This document shows, piece by piece, positions 1 through 6,211 of a DNA stretch of 8,120 bases. This DNA comes from Xanthobacteraceae bacterium (GTDB lineage Bacteria > Pseudomonadota > Alphaproteobacteria > Rhizobiales > Xanthobacteraceae): the NCBI GenBank assembly GCA_030648135.1, contig JAUSIF010000025.1, positions 1 through 8,120 of the forward strand, written 5' to 3'. Within the stretch, counting starts at the first letter, position 1. Every line of letters begins with the position of its first letter. The notes beneath the pieces were generated by a model. The model saw only the letters and a list, made by a program, of their open reading frames with translations. It did no database searches and was not told the origin of the DNA. The translations under genes and the position numbers were made by a program.

Positions 1-468
1 ATTCGCGGTGATCGGCAGGTCTATACGCCGCAGGTCGTGATCAACGGCGTGGCACAGACGATCGGCAGTGACCGTAATGCCATCGAGCGCGCGGCCGCCG
101 GAGCCGAAGTCAAGAGCAGGCTCGCGGTTCCTGTTTCGCTCAAGCGCAGCGACACCAGCATCGAGGTCGAAATCGGGGCCGGCACCGGTGCAGGCACTCC
201 GGCATCGGTCTGGGTGCTGGGTATCACGCAGGCGACGCCGGTCACGATCGCGCGTGGCGAGAATCGTGGCAAGACCATCACTTATCACAACGTGGTGCGT
301 AGCTGGACCCGAATCGGCGAATGGACCGGCAAGCCGGTGCGGACCTCGCTGGCGATTGCCGAGCTAGCCGGCACGGGTGCCGACGCGGCCGTGGTCCTCA
401 TCCAGGAGGCGGGATCGGTCGAAGAGCCGGGACCGATCTGCGGCGCCGCCATGCTCGCCTTGCGCTGA
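1..468 (+). CDS. DUF1223 family protein, 3' portion (5' end outside window)
   Basis: The frame is open from base 1 to a TGA at 466-468, giving 155 visible C-terminal residues. The N-terminus is missing. The segment YTPQVVINGVAQTIGS (visible residues 8-23) and the later GENRGKTITYHNVVRSW (86-102) are what I recognise as DUF1223, a family of secreted proteins with a thioredoxin-like fold and no settled biochemical function. The protein ends in GPICGAAMLALR, as expected for the family C-terminus, so the gene is intact at this end. A GTG at 37 could be read as a start, but the family motif extends upstream of it, so the true start lies before the window. No signal peptide or CxxC can be assessed because that part is absent. 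A hairpin lies 31 bases downstream of the stop. Family call is fairly sure; role unknown. Confidence 0.85.
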   Translation: MRGDRQVYTPQVVINGVAQTIGSDRNAIERAAAGAEVKSRLAVPVSLKRSDTSIEVEIGAGTGAGTPASVWVLGITQATPVTIARGENRGKTITYHNVVRSWTRIGEWTGKPVRTSLAIAELAGTGADAAVVLIQEAGSVEEPGPICGAAMLALR

Positions 469-490
469 CCCGCGCATTCCGGACGGATTC

Positions 491-521
491 AAAAAAATCG
501 GGCCGGTGCTTGACCGGCCCG
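491..521 (-). terminator. Hairpin with T-tract on the minus strand
   Basis: The arms CGGGCCGGT (499-507) and ACCGGCCCG (513-521) pair perfectly over 9 bp around a 5-base loop, GCTTG. On the plus strand the hairpin is preceded by seven A (491-497) and is not followed by a T-run. On the minus strand it is followed by A then seven T, the classic intrinsic terminator layout. It lies 31 bases after the DUF1223 stop and may also stop that transcript weakly. The better-formed direction is minus, yet no minus-strand gene is visible upstream of it. Confidence 0.6.
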
Positions 522-558
522 AAGAGCGTTGGGGGATTGAACCGTACGCGGAATTGTA

Positions 559-626
559 GGGTCGGCCGGCGGACGCCCGGGGGGCTGGGGGGCTGGGAAA
601 AACCGGTGCTTCGCGCTGACCGACCC
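559..626. repeat. Long imperfect inverted repeat enclosing a G-rich loop
   Basis: GGGTCGG (559-565) pairs with CCGACCC (620-626). After one C/A mismatch the pairing continues between 567-571 and 614-618 with one G/T wobble, giving about 12 pairs in total. The enclosed 42 bases include the tandem GGGGGGCT repeat. In a GC-rich genome some of this could be chance. Confidence 0.4.
579..597. repeat. Tandem GGGGGGCT repeat (about 2.4 copies)
   Basis: Two runs of six G and one of three G are separated by CT (579-584, 587-592, 595-597), followed by five A. There are three G-tracts of three or more, so a canonical four-tract, three-tier G-quadruplex is not met. A two-tier or intermolecular form could still occur. 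Confidence 0.55.
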
Positions 627-726
627 GGAGGCTACGTATCGGAAACATCGCCCTGTGCTTTGGCATGGCCGGGGCCAAAATTAGGCGACATTATGATTTT
701 CTTAACAAACCCGTGATGCTGCAGAC

Positions 727-790
727 TCAGCATTCATGGGAGTTTACGGGGCTTGCCCGGCGGCGACGGCGGCGCGATCATGAATGCTGA
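727..790. repeat. Perfect 12-bp inverted repeat upstream of DUF2794
   Basis: TCAGCATTCATG (727-738) and CATGAATGCTGA (779-790) are exact reverse complements, separated by 40 bases. The spacer contains a small inner hairpin, CGGG (747-750) with CCCG (756-759). As DNA the arms are 52 bp apart start to start, about five helical turns. As RNA they would close a stem-loop in a leader. The right arm overlaps a candidate -10 hexamer. Confidence 0.55.
753..781 (+). promoter_or_regulatory. Candidate sigma-70-type promoter for the DUF2794 gene
   Basis: TTGCCC (753-758) and GATCAT (776-781) are spaced by 17 bases, each matching four of six consensus positions. The predicted transcription start is near 788, giving a leader of about 36 bases before the TTG start. 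The match is modest, and its main interest is that the 12-bp inverted repeat brackets it. Confidence 0.3.
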
Positions 791-811
791 AATGAGGATC
801 ACGCACGAATC

Positions 812-818
812 AAGGAGG
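812..818 (+). promoter_or_regulatory. Strong Shine-Dalgarno that fixes a TTG start
   Basis: AAGGAGG stands 5 bases before the TTG at 824. There is no ATG or GTG in frame at a suitable distance, so this site decides the start. Confidence 0.75.
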
Positions 819-823
819 CGCGA

Positions 824-1195
824 TTGAGCGAACTCGAGCCGATAGTTTTTCCGGGGGGTGGAAGATGTCATCGGCGCCTTCAGCCCCCCGGCTTCCGGGT
901 CCGGGTGACTTTCGAGCGGCGCGAACTCGACCGGATTCTCGACCTCTATGGCCGCAAGGTCGCCGCCGGCGAATGGCGCGACTACGCCATCGCATTCCTG
1001 AGGGATCGCGCCGTATTCTCGATATTCCGCCGTGCTGCCGAATTGCCGCTCTATCGCATCGAGAAAGATTTGAACCTCGCCCGCCGCCAGGGCGCCTATG
1101 CGGTGGTGGCGGCCTCGGGCCGAGTCTTAAAACGCGGGCACGACCTCGAGCGCGTGTTGCGGGCGATCGAGCCAGACCTGCGCGTCGTCAACTGA
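824..1195 (+). CDS. DUF2794 domain protein
   Basis: This is a 123-residue soluble protein of unknown function. The block from about residue 27 to 115 is recognisable as DUF2794: VTFERRELDRILDLYGRKV (28-46), AAGEWRDYAIAFLRDRAVF (47-65), FRRAAELPLYRIEK (68-81), QGAYAVVAASGRVLKRGH (89-106). The family is near-universal in Alphaproteobacteria and rarely seen elsewhere, so it is a good taxonomic marker. No membrane segment, signal peptide or catalytic motif is visible. It is rich in Arg. I chose the TTG at 824 because AAGGAGG lies 5 bases upstream and homologs have a similar short, variable N-terminus. It is a single-gene unit, convergent with the Bax inhibitor gene and closed by the hairpin at 1217-1243. 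Family assignment is confident; function is not known. Confidence 0.88.
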   Translation: MSELEPIVFPGGGRCHRRLQPPGFRVRVTFERRELDRILDLYGRKVAAGEWRDYAIAFLRDRAVFSIFRRAAELPLYRIEKDLNLARRQGAYAVVAASGRVLKRGHDLERVLRAIEPDLRVVN

Positions 1196-1216
1196 CGATG
1201 TTGACGCTCCAAAACA

Positions 1217-1243
1217 AAGGCCCCGGCTTCGAGCCGGGGCCTT
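1217..1243. terminator. Bidirectional intrinsic terminator between convergent genes
   Basis: A 12-bp perfect stem, AAGGCCCCGGCT (1217-1228) with AGCCGGGGCCTT (1232-1243), carries a three-base TCG loop. On the plus strand it runs into TTATCGTTT; on the minus strand into CTTTGTTTTGG. It sits 21 bases after the DUF2794 stop and 18 bases after the Bax inhibitor stop, so it can serve both convergent genes. Confidence 0.85.
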
Positions 1244-1261
1244 ATCGTTTGAGCGGCGATG

Positions 1262-2032
1262 CTAGTTACTGTCGCGCTGTCCGAACAGCTGTAACAGCAT
1301 CATGAAGAGGTTGAGGAAGTCGAGATAGAGCGAAAGCGCGCCCATGACGGCCTTGCGGCCCGCCACCAGCGTACCATCGCTCTCGACATACATCTCCTTG
1401 ATGCGCTGCGTATCCCAGGCGGTGAGGCCGGAGAACACCAGTACGCCCACCACCGAGATGATCCACTGCAGCATCGTCGAGGCGAGGAAGATGTTCACCA
1501 GCGAAGCGATGATGACGCCGATCAGCCCCATGATCAGGAACGAGCCGAATCCCGACAGGTCGCGTTGGGTGGTGTAGCCGTAGAGGCTCAAGCCGCCGAA
1601 GGCGGCGGCTGTGATGAAGAAGACGCGAACGATGCTCTGCCCCGTGAAGACGAGGAAGATCACTGACAGCGACAAGCCGACGAGGGCGGCATAGATCCAG
1701 AACAGCGCTTGCGCGGCGCCGACGCTGAGCCGCTCGATGCGGAAGCTGAGGAAGAACACGAGCGCGAGCGGCGCGAAGATCACCACCCACTTGAGCGGGC
1801 TGGCGTACAGGAGTTGCCCGATCGAAGTGAGCACGCGCTTGTTGGTCGCCGGATCGACGCCGACGGCTATCATAAAGGTGCCGAGCGCCGCGGCTCCGGT
1901 AATGGCGAGGCCGAGTGCCATGTAATTGTAGACCCGCAGCATGTAGGCCCGCAGGCCTGCGTCCACCGCGACCCGGCCGCGGACGACGGTAGAGCCGTAA
2001 CGGCCAGCAGGATTGGTGTTGTAGTCGGACAT
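1262..2032 (-). CDS. Bax inhibitor-1/YccA family membrane protein
   Basis: This 256-residue integral inner-membrane protein has about seven hydrophobic segments (roughly 33-55, 80-98, 107-129, 134-152, 162-185, 188-205, 232-250). The C-terminal signature GALSLYLDFLNLFMMLLQLFG (231-251) and AWDTQRIKEMY (205-215) are typical of the family. The acidic pair D207 and D238 sits where the pH-sensing di-aspartyl of the bacterial homolog YetJ is found; that equivalence is by motif, not alignment. Bacterial members are linked to cation (Ca2+/H+) leak or to interaction with FtsH, but the role here is not shown. I chose ATG 2032 because GAGAGAGG lies 7 bases upstream and homologs begin near MSDYN. The frame extends open to 2182, but that extension lacks family features. 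It lies downstream of ybbP with a 158-bp gap and probably has its own promoter. Confidence 0.9.
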   Translation of the reverse strand: MSDYNTNPAGRYGSTVVRGRVAVDAGLRAYMLRVYNYMALGLAITGAAALGTFMIAVGVDPATNKRVLTSIGQLLYASPLKWVVIFAPLALVFFLSFRIERLSVGAAQALFWIYAALVGLSLSVIFLVFTGQSIVRVFFITAAAFGGLSLYGYTTQRDLSGFGSFLIMGLIGVIIASLVNIFLASTMLQWIISVVGVLVFSGLTAWDTQRIKEMYVESDGTLVAGRKAVMGALSLYLDFLNLFMMLLQLFGQRDSN

Positions 2033-2190
2033 CTTGGGACCTCTCTCTCCCCTCCTGACCATAGCCCCCTTTGCAGATAGGGCCGGTCGTGAGTTCGGCC
2101 CCAATATGGGGATCACGAATTGTGACGGCAAGTGAATAAACTGCAAGGTTCCGTGAAGCGTGAACGCCTTCTTCCCGGCCATGGTTCCGG
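2033..2190 (-). other. Upstream region of the Bax inhibitor gene
   Basis: This 158-bp gap separates the ybbP stop (2191-2193) from the Bax inhibitor start. It holds the candidate promoter at 2103-2131, two short dyads overlapping it, and a purine-rich ribosome binding region (2040-2056 on the minus strand). I see no terminator after ybbP, so some read-through from the ybbAP operon is possible. Confidence 0.45.
2103..2131 (-). promoter_or_regulatory. Candidate promoter for the Bax inhibitor gene with internal dyads
   Basis: Read on the minus strand, TTGCCG (2131-2126) and CATATT (2108-2103) are spaced by 17 bases, each matching four of six consensus positions, with TTG conserved. The predicted start is near 2096, about 64 bases before the ATG. 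A TCAC-N5-GTGA dyad (2113-2125) fills much of the spacer, and CCCCA-ATA-TGGGG (2099-2111) covers the -10, so a regulator could bind here. Confidence 0.4.
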
Positions 2191-4761
2191 TCAGAGATTC
2201 CTCAATATCCGCGCGGGTTTCTCCCCCAACGCCCGCCAGGTGCCGATGAGCCCGAACAGGACGGTGAGCGCGACCGCGACCCCTACCGCCAGCGCCGCCG
2301 TGGCCGGGTCGAAGGAGAATCGAAAGTGCATAACCTCCTCGACCACATAGGCCGCGGCCGCCCCTCCCGCTGCCGTGGCGACCAGCGCGGTCACCAGACC
2401 GAGAATGGTGTATTCGAGCCCATAGGCGAGTACGAGCCGGCGCCGGGTCGCTCCCAGCGTCTTCAGGATCACCGCGTCATAGACGCGGGCATGGTGACCG
2501 GCGGCGAGCGCGCCCGCGAGCACGAGCACGCTCGCGAACAGCGTGACTAGGCTCGCTCCGCGCATCGCCAGCGCGAGATCGGAGACCAGCGAATTAATCG
2601 CTTCGAGTGCTTCCTTCACCCGCACGGTGCTGACCGCCGGGAAAGCGCCAGCGATTTCCTTGAGCAATGCGAGTTCGGTCTCAGGCCTCCCCCCATCGGG
2701 ATAGGTCAGCGTAGCGAGCAGCGTATGCGGTGCGTCACGAAACGCGTTGGGCGAGAACAGCATGACGAAATTGATGCCCAGGCTTTCCCATTCGACTACG
2801 CGCAGATTGGCGATCTTCGCTTCGACGGTGCGCCCAAGCACATTGACGGCGATGGTGTCGCCGATCTTCAGGCCCAGCCCTTCGGCGAGTTTCTTCTCGA
2901 AGGAGACGAGCGTCGGGCCTTCGTAGCCTTTCGGCCACCAGTTTCCTTCCGCCAGCATCGAGCCCTGCGGAATCTCGTCGGCAAAGGTAATGCCGCGATC
3001 CGACTGTAACACCCAGGCGGCATCCGGATCGGGCTTTACCTGCTCGGCCGCAATCCCCTTCAGTTGCACGATGCGGCCGCGCAACATGGGAACTTCGACG
3101 AGCCGGGCGCCGGGCGCCCGCTCTGCGATGAAGGCGGTGAAGCGACCCGCCTCCGCCGAGGGAATATCAAGGAAGAAGAAGCTCGGTGCCTGCTCTGGAA
3201 GCGTCGAGGTGAGCTGGCGGTGGAGATTTCCCTCGATCAGCGCGAGCGCAACCAGTAGCGACAGGCCCAAGCCCAGCGAGAGCACAACCGTCGGCGTAAG
3301 CGCGCCCGGCCGGTGCACATTGGCGAGCGCGAGCCTGAGCGTGGTCGAGCGCGGCCGCGGCAACCGCCGTGCCGCCGCCATCAAGCCGGAGGCGAGCAGA
3401 CGCAGCACGATAAAGACCGCCGCCGCCAAAGCGACGTAGATGAACGCGATACGCCGGATTTCAGCCGTGCCGATCGCAAGCGCGGCGAGTAGCGCGACCG
3501 CGAGAACGGCGAGCGCCATATAGCGCCGCCGTGGCAGCCGCTGGTCGGGCTCGACCATATCCCGGAACAAGGCCGAGACCGGAACGTCGTGCGCCCGTCC
3601 GAGCGGCCATAGCGCGAAGGCGAGCGCGACCAGCAGGCCATAGGCGAGCGCGAGTGCCAGCACATCGACATGGACCGCCGCCACCAACGGAATCGGGATG
3701 AGTTTTCCGAAGCCCCAGGCGATCAGGAACGGCAGCGATAGCCCGATCAGGAGCCCGACGGCGATGCCCAAGAGTGCGATCAGTCCGATCTCCGTAAGAT
3801 AAATCGAGAAGATCATGCCGCCGGTCGCGCCCACCGCCTTGAGCGTAGCGATGGCCTCGCGCTTGCGCTCGAGATAATATTTCACCGCGTTCGCCACGCC
3901 GACGCCGCCGACCAGAAGAGCGGTGAGCCCCACGAGCGTGAGGAACTCGGCGAACCGGCGAACATTGCGTTCCAGCCGCGGCGTCGCGCCGCCGCGCGTG
4001 CGCACTTCCCAGCCGGCCTCGGGAAAGCGGACGCGGGCCTCGTCGATGAATTTGGCGAGCGAGGCGTCGCTCGGATCGGCGAGCCGCACCCGATAAATCC
4101 AGCGCACCAGACTGCCGGGTTGCAGCAACCCGGTCGCGCGCAATGCCGCCTCCGACACGATCAGCCTCGGCCCGAAGCCCACCCCGACCGCGAGCCGGTC
4201 GGGCTCGGCGGCGAGCGTCGCGGAAATCTCGAGCTTCGTCTCGCCGAGCGTGATCCTAGCGCCGGGAACGATCCCGAGCCGAACCAAGAGCGCGGGATCG
4301 GCGACCGCGCCGAAGGCATCGCCGCGCCGGGCCAGCGCCGCTTCGAGCGGCCCTTCCGGTTCGAGCTTGACCGCGCCCGTGAGCGGATAGCGAGCATCGA
4401 CGGCTTTGAGTTCCACGAGCGTGGTCTCGCCTTCCGCCGTCCGCGCCATCGCCCGTAGGGTCGCCACTTTCGATACCGTGCCGTTCTCTTCGACAAAGGC
4501 ACGCTCTGCCGGGCGGGTCTCGCGATGGACGAGCGAGAAGGAGACATCGCCGCCGAGGATGACGCCGCCTTCGCGCGCGAGCCCGTCCGAAAGCGCGCGG
4601 GCAACCGAGCCCACGCCCGCGATCGCGGCGACTCCGAGGGCGAGGCAGGTGAGAAAAACACCGAAGCCGCGCATGCCGCCGCGCAGCTCGCGCAGCGCGA
4701 GGCGAAGCGCCACGGCCAGCCGCATGACGGCAGACGAGCGCGCGGGAACGGGCATGGTCAT
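2191..4761 (-). CDS. ybbP: ABC transporter permease, YbbP/FtsX type
   Basis: This 856-residue protein is close to the usual length for the YbbP family and forms the membrane half of an exporter with YbbA. Visible order: an N-terminal membrane helix (33-55); a periplasmic MacB-like domain (about 60-265) with ELKAVDARYPLTGAV at 117-131; a first FtsX domain (about 268-390) with three helices and the coupling segment YLERKREAIATLKAVGATGG (296-315); a middle bundle of about three helices (413-510); a second periplasmic domain (about 520-725) with VEWESLGINFVMLFSPNAF (656-674); and a second FtsX domain (about 733-845) with VYDAVILKTLGATRRR (760-775). Its ATG overlaps the ybbA stop as ATGA (4758-4761), so translation is probably coupled. 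Proximity to tesA suggests a lipid-like or hydrophobic substrate, but that is inference. No frameshift or missing segment is seen. Confidence 0.93.
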   Translation of the reverse strand: MTMPVPARSSAVMRLAVALRLALRELRGGMRGFGVFLTCLALGVAAIAGVGSVARALSDGLAREGGVILGGDVSFSLVHRETRPAERAFVEENGTVSKVATLRAMARTAEGETTLVELKAVDARYPLTGAVKLEPEGPLEAALARRGDAFGAVADPALLVRLGIVPGARITLGETKLEISATLAAEPDRLAVGVGFGPRLIVSEAALRATGLLQPGSLVRWIYRVRLADPSDASLAKFIDEARVRFPEAGWEVRTRGGATPRLERNVRRFAEFLTLVGLTALLVGGVGVANAVKYYLERKREAIATLKAVGATGGMIFSIYLTEIGLIALLGIAVGLLIGLSLPFLIAWGFGKLIPIPLVAAVHVDVLALALAYGLLVALAFALWPLGRAHDVPVSALFRDMVEPDQRLPRRRYMALAVLAVALLAALAIGTAEIRRIAFIYVALAAAVFIVLRLLASGLMAAARRLPRPRSTTLRLALANVHRPGALTPTVVLSLGLGLSLLVALALIEGNLHRQLTSTLPEQAPSFFFLDIPSAEAGRFTAFIAERAPGARLVEVPMLRGRIVQLKGIAAEQVKPDPDAAWVLQSDRGITFADEIPQGSMLAEGNWWPKGYEGPTLVSFEKKLAEGLGLKIGDTIAVNVLGRTVEAKIANLRVVEWESLGINFVMLFSPNAFRDAPHTLLATLTYPDGGRPETELALLKEIAGAFPAVSTVRVKEALEAINSLVSDLALAMRGASLVTLFASVLVLAGALAAGHHARVYDAVILKTLGATRRRLVLAYGLEYTILGLVTALVATAAGGAAAAYVVEEVMHFRFSFDPATAALAVGVAVALTVLFGLIGTWRALGEKPARILRNL

Positions 4762-5492
4762 GCCGGACTTGCCTTGGCGTTCCGTAGCGCGGGCGCTTCC
4801 TCGACCCAGCCCGAATGCATGCGCACGATGCGATCGCAGCGCCGCACCAGAGCTGGATCATGGGTCACGATGACGAGCGTCGAGCCGCGCTCGGCCCGTT
4901 TGGCGAAAAGCAAATCCATGATCTCCTTGCCGGTGGTCTCGTCGAGATTGCCGGTCGGCTCGTCGGCGAGCACGATCGCAGGATCGGGCGCGAGCGCGCG
5001 GGCGAGCGCTACCCGCTGCTGCTCGCCGCCGGAGAGTTGCGCCGGATAATGGCCGAGCCGGTCGGCGAGACCCATGTTTTCGAGCTCTTGCCCGGCGCGG
5101 GAAAACGCATCGCTACGGCCGGCGAGCTCGAGCGGCACCGCCACGTTTTCGAGCGCGGTCATGGTCGGGATCAGATGGAAGGACTGGAACACGATTCCGA
5201 CAGCGCGGCCGCGAAAGCGGGCGAGCGCGTCTTCGTCGAGCCGGCCGAGATCCTCGCCGGCGACGAGGACGCGGCCTGCATTCGGCCGCTCGAGCCCGGC
5301 CATCACCATCAACAGCGTCGATTTGCCCGATCCCGACGGCCCCACCAGACCGATCGCTTCGCCTTGCTCGATTTGAAGCGATATCTCCTTGAGGATATGA
5401 ACCCGGGCGGCGCCCGTGCCGAGCGAAAGATCGACGCCGTCGATGCGGATGGCGTTGGGCTCGGGCCGGCGCTCGATCGAGGATGAATCCAT
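4758..5492 (-). CDS. ybbA: ABC transporter ATP-binding protein, YbbA type
   Basis: This is a 244-residue cytoplasmic ATPase that powers YbbP. All ATPase motifs are intact: Walker A GPSGSGKST (51-59), Q-loop Q103 in VFQSFHLIPT, signature LSGGEQQRV (153-161), Walker B IVLADEPTGNLD (173-184) with catalytic E178, and H-loop H211. The sequence is of the LolD/MacB/YbbA subgroup, which pairs with FtsX-type permeases; adjacency to ybbP and tesA picks YbbA over LolD. ATG 5492 is the only start codon in frame close to the domain, leaving a 15-residue lead before the first strand. The frame is open further upstream to 5738, but that part is antisense to tesA and looks unlike the family. The Shine-Dalgarno is weak. 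It is the first gene of a two-gene operon, diverging from tesA with start codons that may overlap. Confidence 0.93.
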   Translation of the reverse strand: MDSSSIERRPEPNAIRIDGVDLSLGTGAARVHILKEISLQIEQGEAIGLVGPSGSGKSTLLMVMAGLERPNAGRVLVAGEDLGRLDEDALARFRGRAVGIVFQSFHLIPTMTALENVAVPLELAGRSDAFSRAGQELENMGLADRLGHYPAQLSGGEQQRVALARALAPDPAIVLADEPTGNLDETTGKEIMDLLFAKRAERGSTLVIVTHDPALVRRCDRIVRMHSGWVEEAPALRNAKASPA

Positions 5493-6207
5493 GCCGTGGG
5501 TCCGTTCGGGATGCGGCGACGATAAAACGGGCTCCGTCACAAATGGGGCGTTGTCGCGACGAAGCGGCACACTCCTAGCACTGCTCGCGGGATTGTGTGC
5601 GATCGGTGCGGCTCTGGTCGCGCCGAGCGCGGCCGAGCCCGTCCGCATCGTGGCTTTCGGCGACAGCCTAATTGCGGGCCTCGGCCTCGAAGCAAAGGAT
5701 GCCTTCCCGGTCAAGCTCGAAGCGGCACTGAAGGCCAAAGGCTACGACGTCCGGATCGCGAATGCCGGCGTCTCAGGCGATACCACCACTGCCGGTCTCG
5801 CCCGTCTCGACTGGTCGATTCCCCAAGGTACTCACGCCGTGATCCTGGAGCTCGGCGCCAACGACGCCTTGCGCGGAATTTCTCCTGCCGTCCCTCGCCT
5901 GGCGCTCGATGCGATGATTCGCCGCCTGAAGGAGCGGCACATCGAGGTGCTGCTCGTCGGCATGCGCGCGCCACCTAATCTCGGATCCGAATATGCGGCG
6001 GCTTTCGACCGCATCTATCCCGATCTCGCCAAGACGCACGACCTCATCCTCTACCCCTTCTTCCTCGACGGGATCGCCGGCGATTCCCGGTTCAACCAGC
6101 GCGACGGGCTTCACCCGAATCCGGCCGGCGTCGATATCATCGTCGAGCACATATTGCCGCCAGTCGAAAAATTGATCAGCCGCGTCGAGACCAAGCGGAA
6201 AAACTGA
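5491..6207 (+). CDS. tesA: TesA-type SGNH hydrolase: periplasmic arylesterase/acyl-CoA thioesterase/lysophospholipase
   Basis: This secreted GDSL/SGNH esterase hydrolyses acyl esters and thioesters. From the ATG at 5491 it has 238 residues. The SGNH blocks are present: GDSL with nucleophile S59 (57-60), NAGVSGDTT with oxyanion G95, GAND with N124, and DGLHP with D205 and H208 completing the triad. A hydrophobic stretch (27-44) ending APSAA/E predicts signal peptidase I cleavage after A48. The start is uncertain. ATG 5491 has GAGGA 7 bases upstream but leaves a long 26-residue lead before the hydrophobic core. The TTG at 5551 would give a conventional signal peptide (218 residues, near the usual TesA length) but has a poor Shine-Dalgarno. 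The mature enzyme is the same either way. It is divergent from ybbA-ybbP, the arrangement known in E. coli, and is followed 4 bases later by thpR. Confidence 0.92.
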   Translation: MPWVRSGCGDDKTGSVTNGALSRRSGTLLALLAGLCAIGAALVAPSAAEPVRIVAFGDSLIAGLGLEAKDAFPVKLEAALKAKGYDVRIANAGVSGDTTTAGLARLDWSIPQGTHAVILELGANDALRGISPAVPRLALDAMIRRLKERHIEVLLVGMRAPPNLGSEYAAAFDRIYPDLAKTHDLILYPFFLDGIAGDSRFNQRDGLHPNPAGVDIIVEHILPPVEKLISRVETKRKN

Positions 6208-6211
6208 CGCC

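Larger units (their letters stand above)
469..823. other. Structured intergenic region between DUF1223 and DUF2794
   Basis: This 355-bp gap carries no coding frame I can support. It holds a 9-bp perfect hairpin (499-521), an imperfect long stem (559-571 with 614-626) whose loop contains the tandem GGGGGGCT repeat (579-597), an AT-richer patch at about 677-709, a perfect 12-bp inverted repeat (727-738 with 779-790), and the ribosome binding site of the next gene (812-818). I looked for tRNA, SRP RNA, RNase P and tmRNA signatures and saw none. A minus-strand small RNA ending at the 499-521 hairpin is possible but unproven. Confidence 0.5.

Noticed and set aside
37..39. GTG at 37 as start of the DUF1223 gene
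   Set aside because: The conserved YTPQVV segment lies before and across it, so the gene starts outside the window.
579..597. Canonical intramolecular G-quadruplex
   Set aside because: Only three G-tracts of three or more with short loops are present; the next tract upstream (559-561) is too far away.
364..678. Minus-strand 104-codon open frame in the DUF1223 3' end and gap
   Set aside because: It runs straight through the hairpin terminator at 491-521 and into DUF1223; Arg/Ser/Pro-rich and without family features.
469..823. Known RNA gene (tRNA, SRP RNA, RNase P, tmRNA) in the gap
   Set aside because: I found no cloverleaf, no conserved SRP loop, no RNase P core sequence and no tmRNA tag; only generic structure remains.
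2033..2182. N-terminal extension of the Bax inhibitor frame upstream of ATG 2032
   Set aside because: The extra 50 residues resemble no family N-terminus, cross the candidate promoter, and the ATG at 2032 has a good ribosome site.
4256..4861. Minus-strand 201-codon open frame overlapping ybbP/ybbA in another frame
   Set aside because: Arg-rich translation typical of an out-of-frame read of GC-rich DNA; ybbP and ybbA explain the region.
4815..5486. Plus-strand 223-codon open frame opposite ybbA
   Set aside because: It is fully antisense to a complete ABC ATPase with every motif intact; the translation is low-complexity and shows no domain. Long antisense frames are normal at this GC content.
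5581..5610. Lipoprotein signal at the Cys in the TesA leader (AGLC)
   Set aside because: The residue before Cys is Leu, which does not fit a lipobox; the APSAA/E site fits signal peptidase I better.
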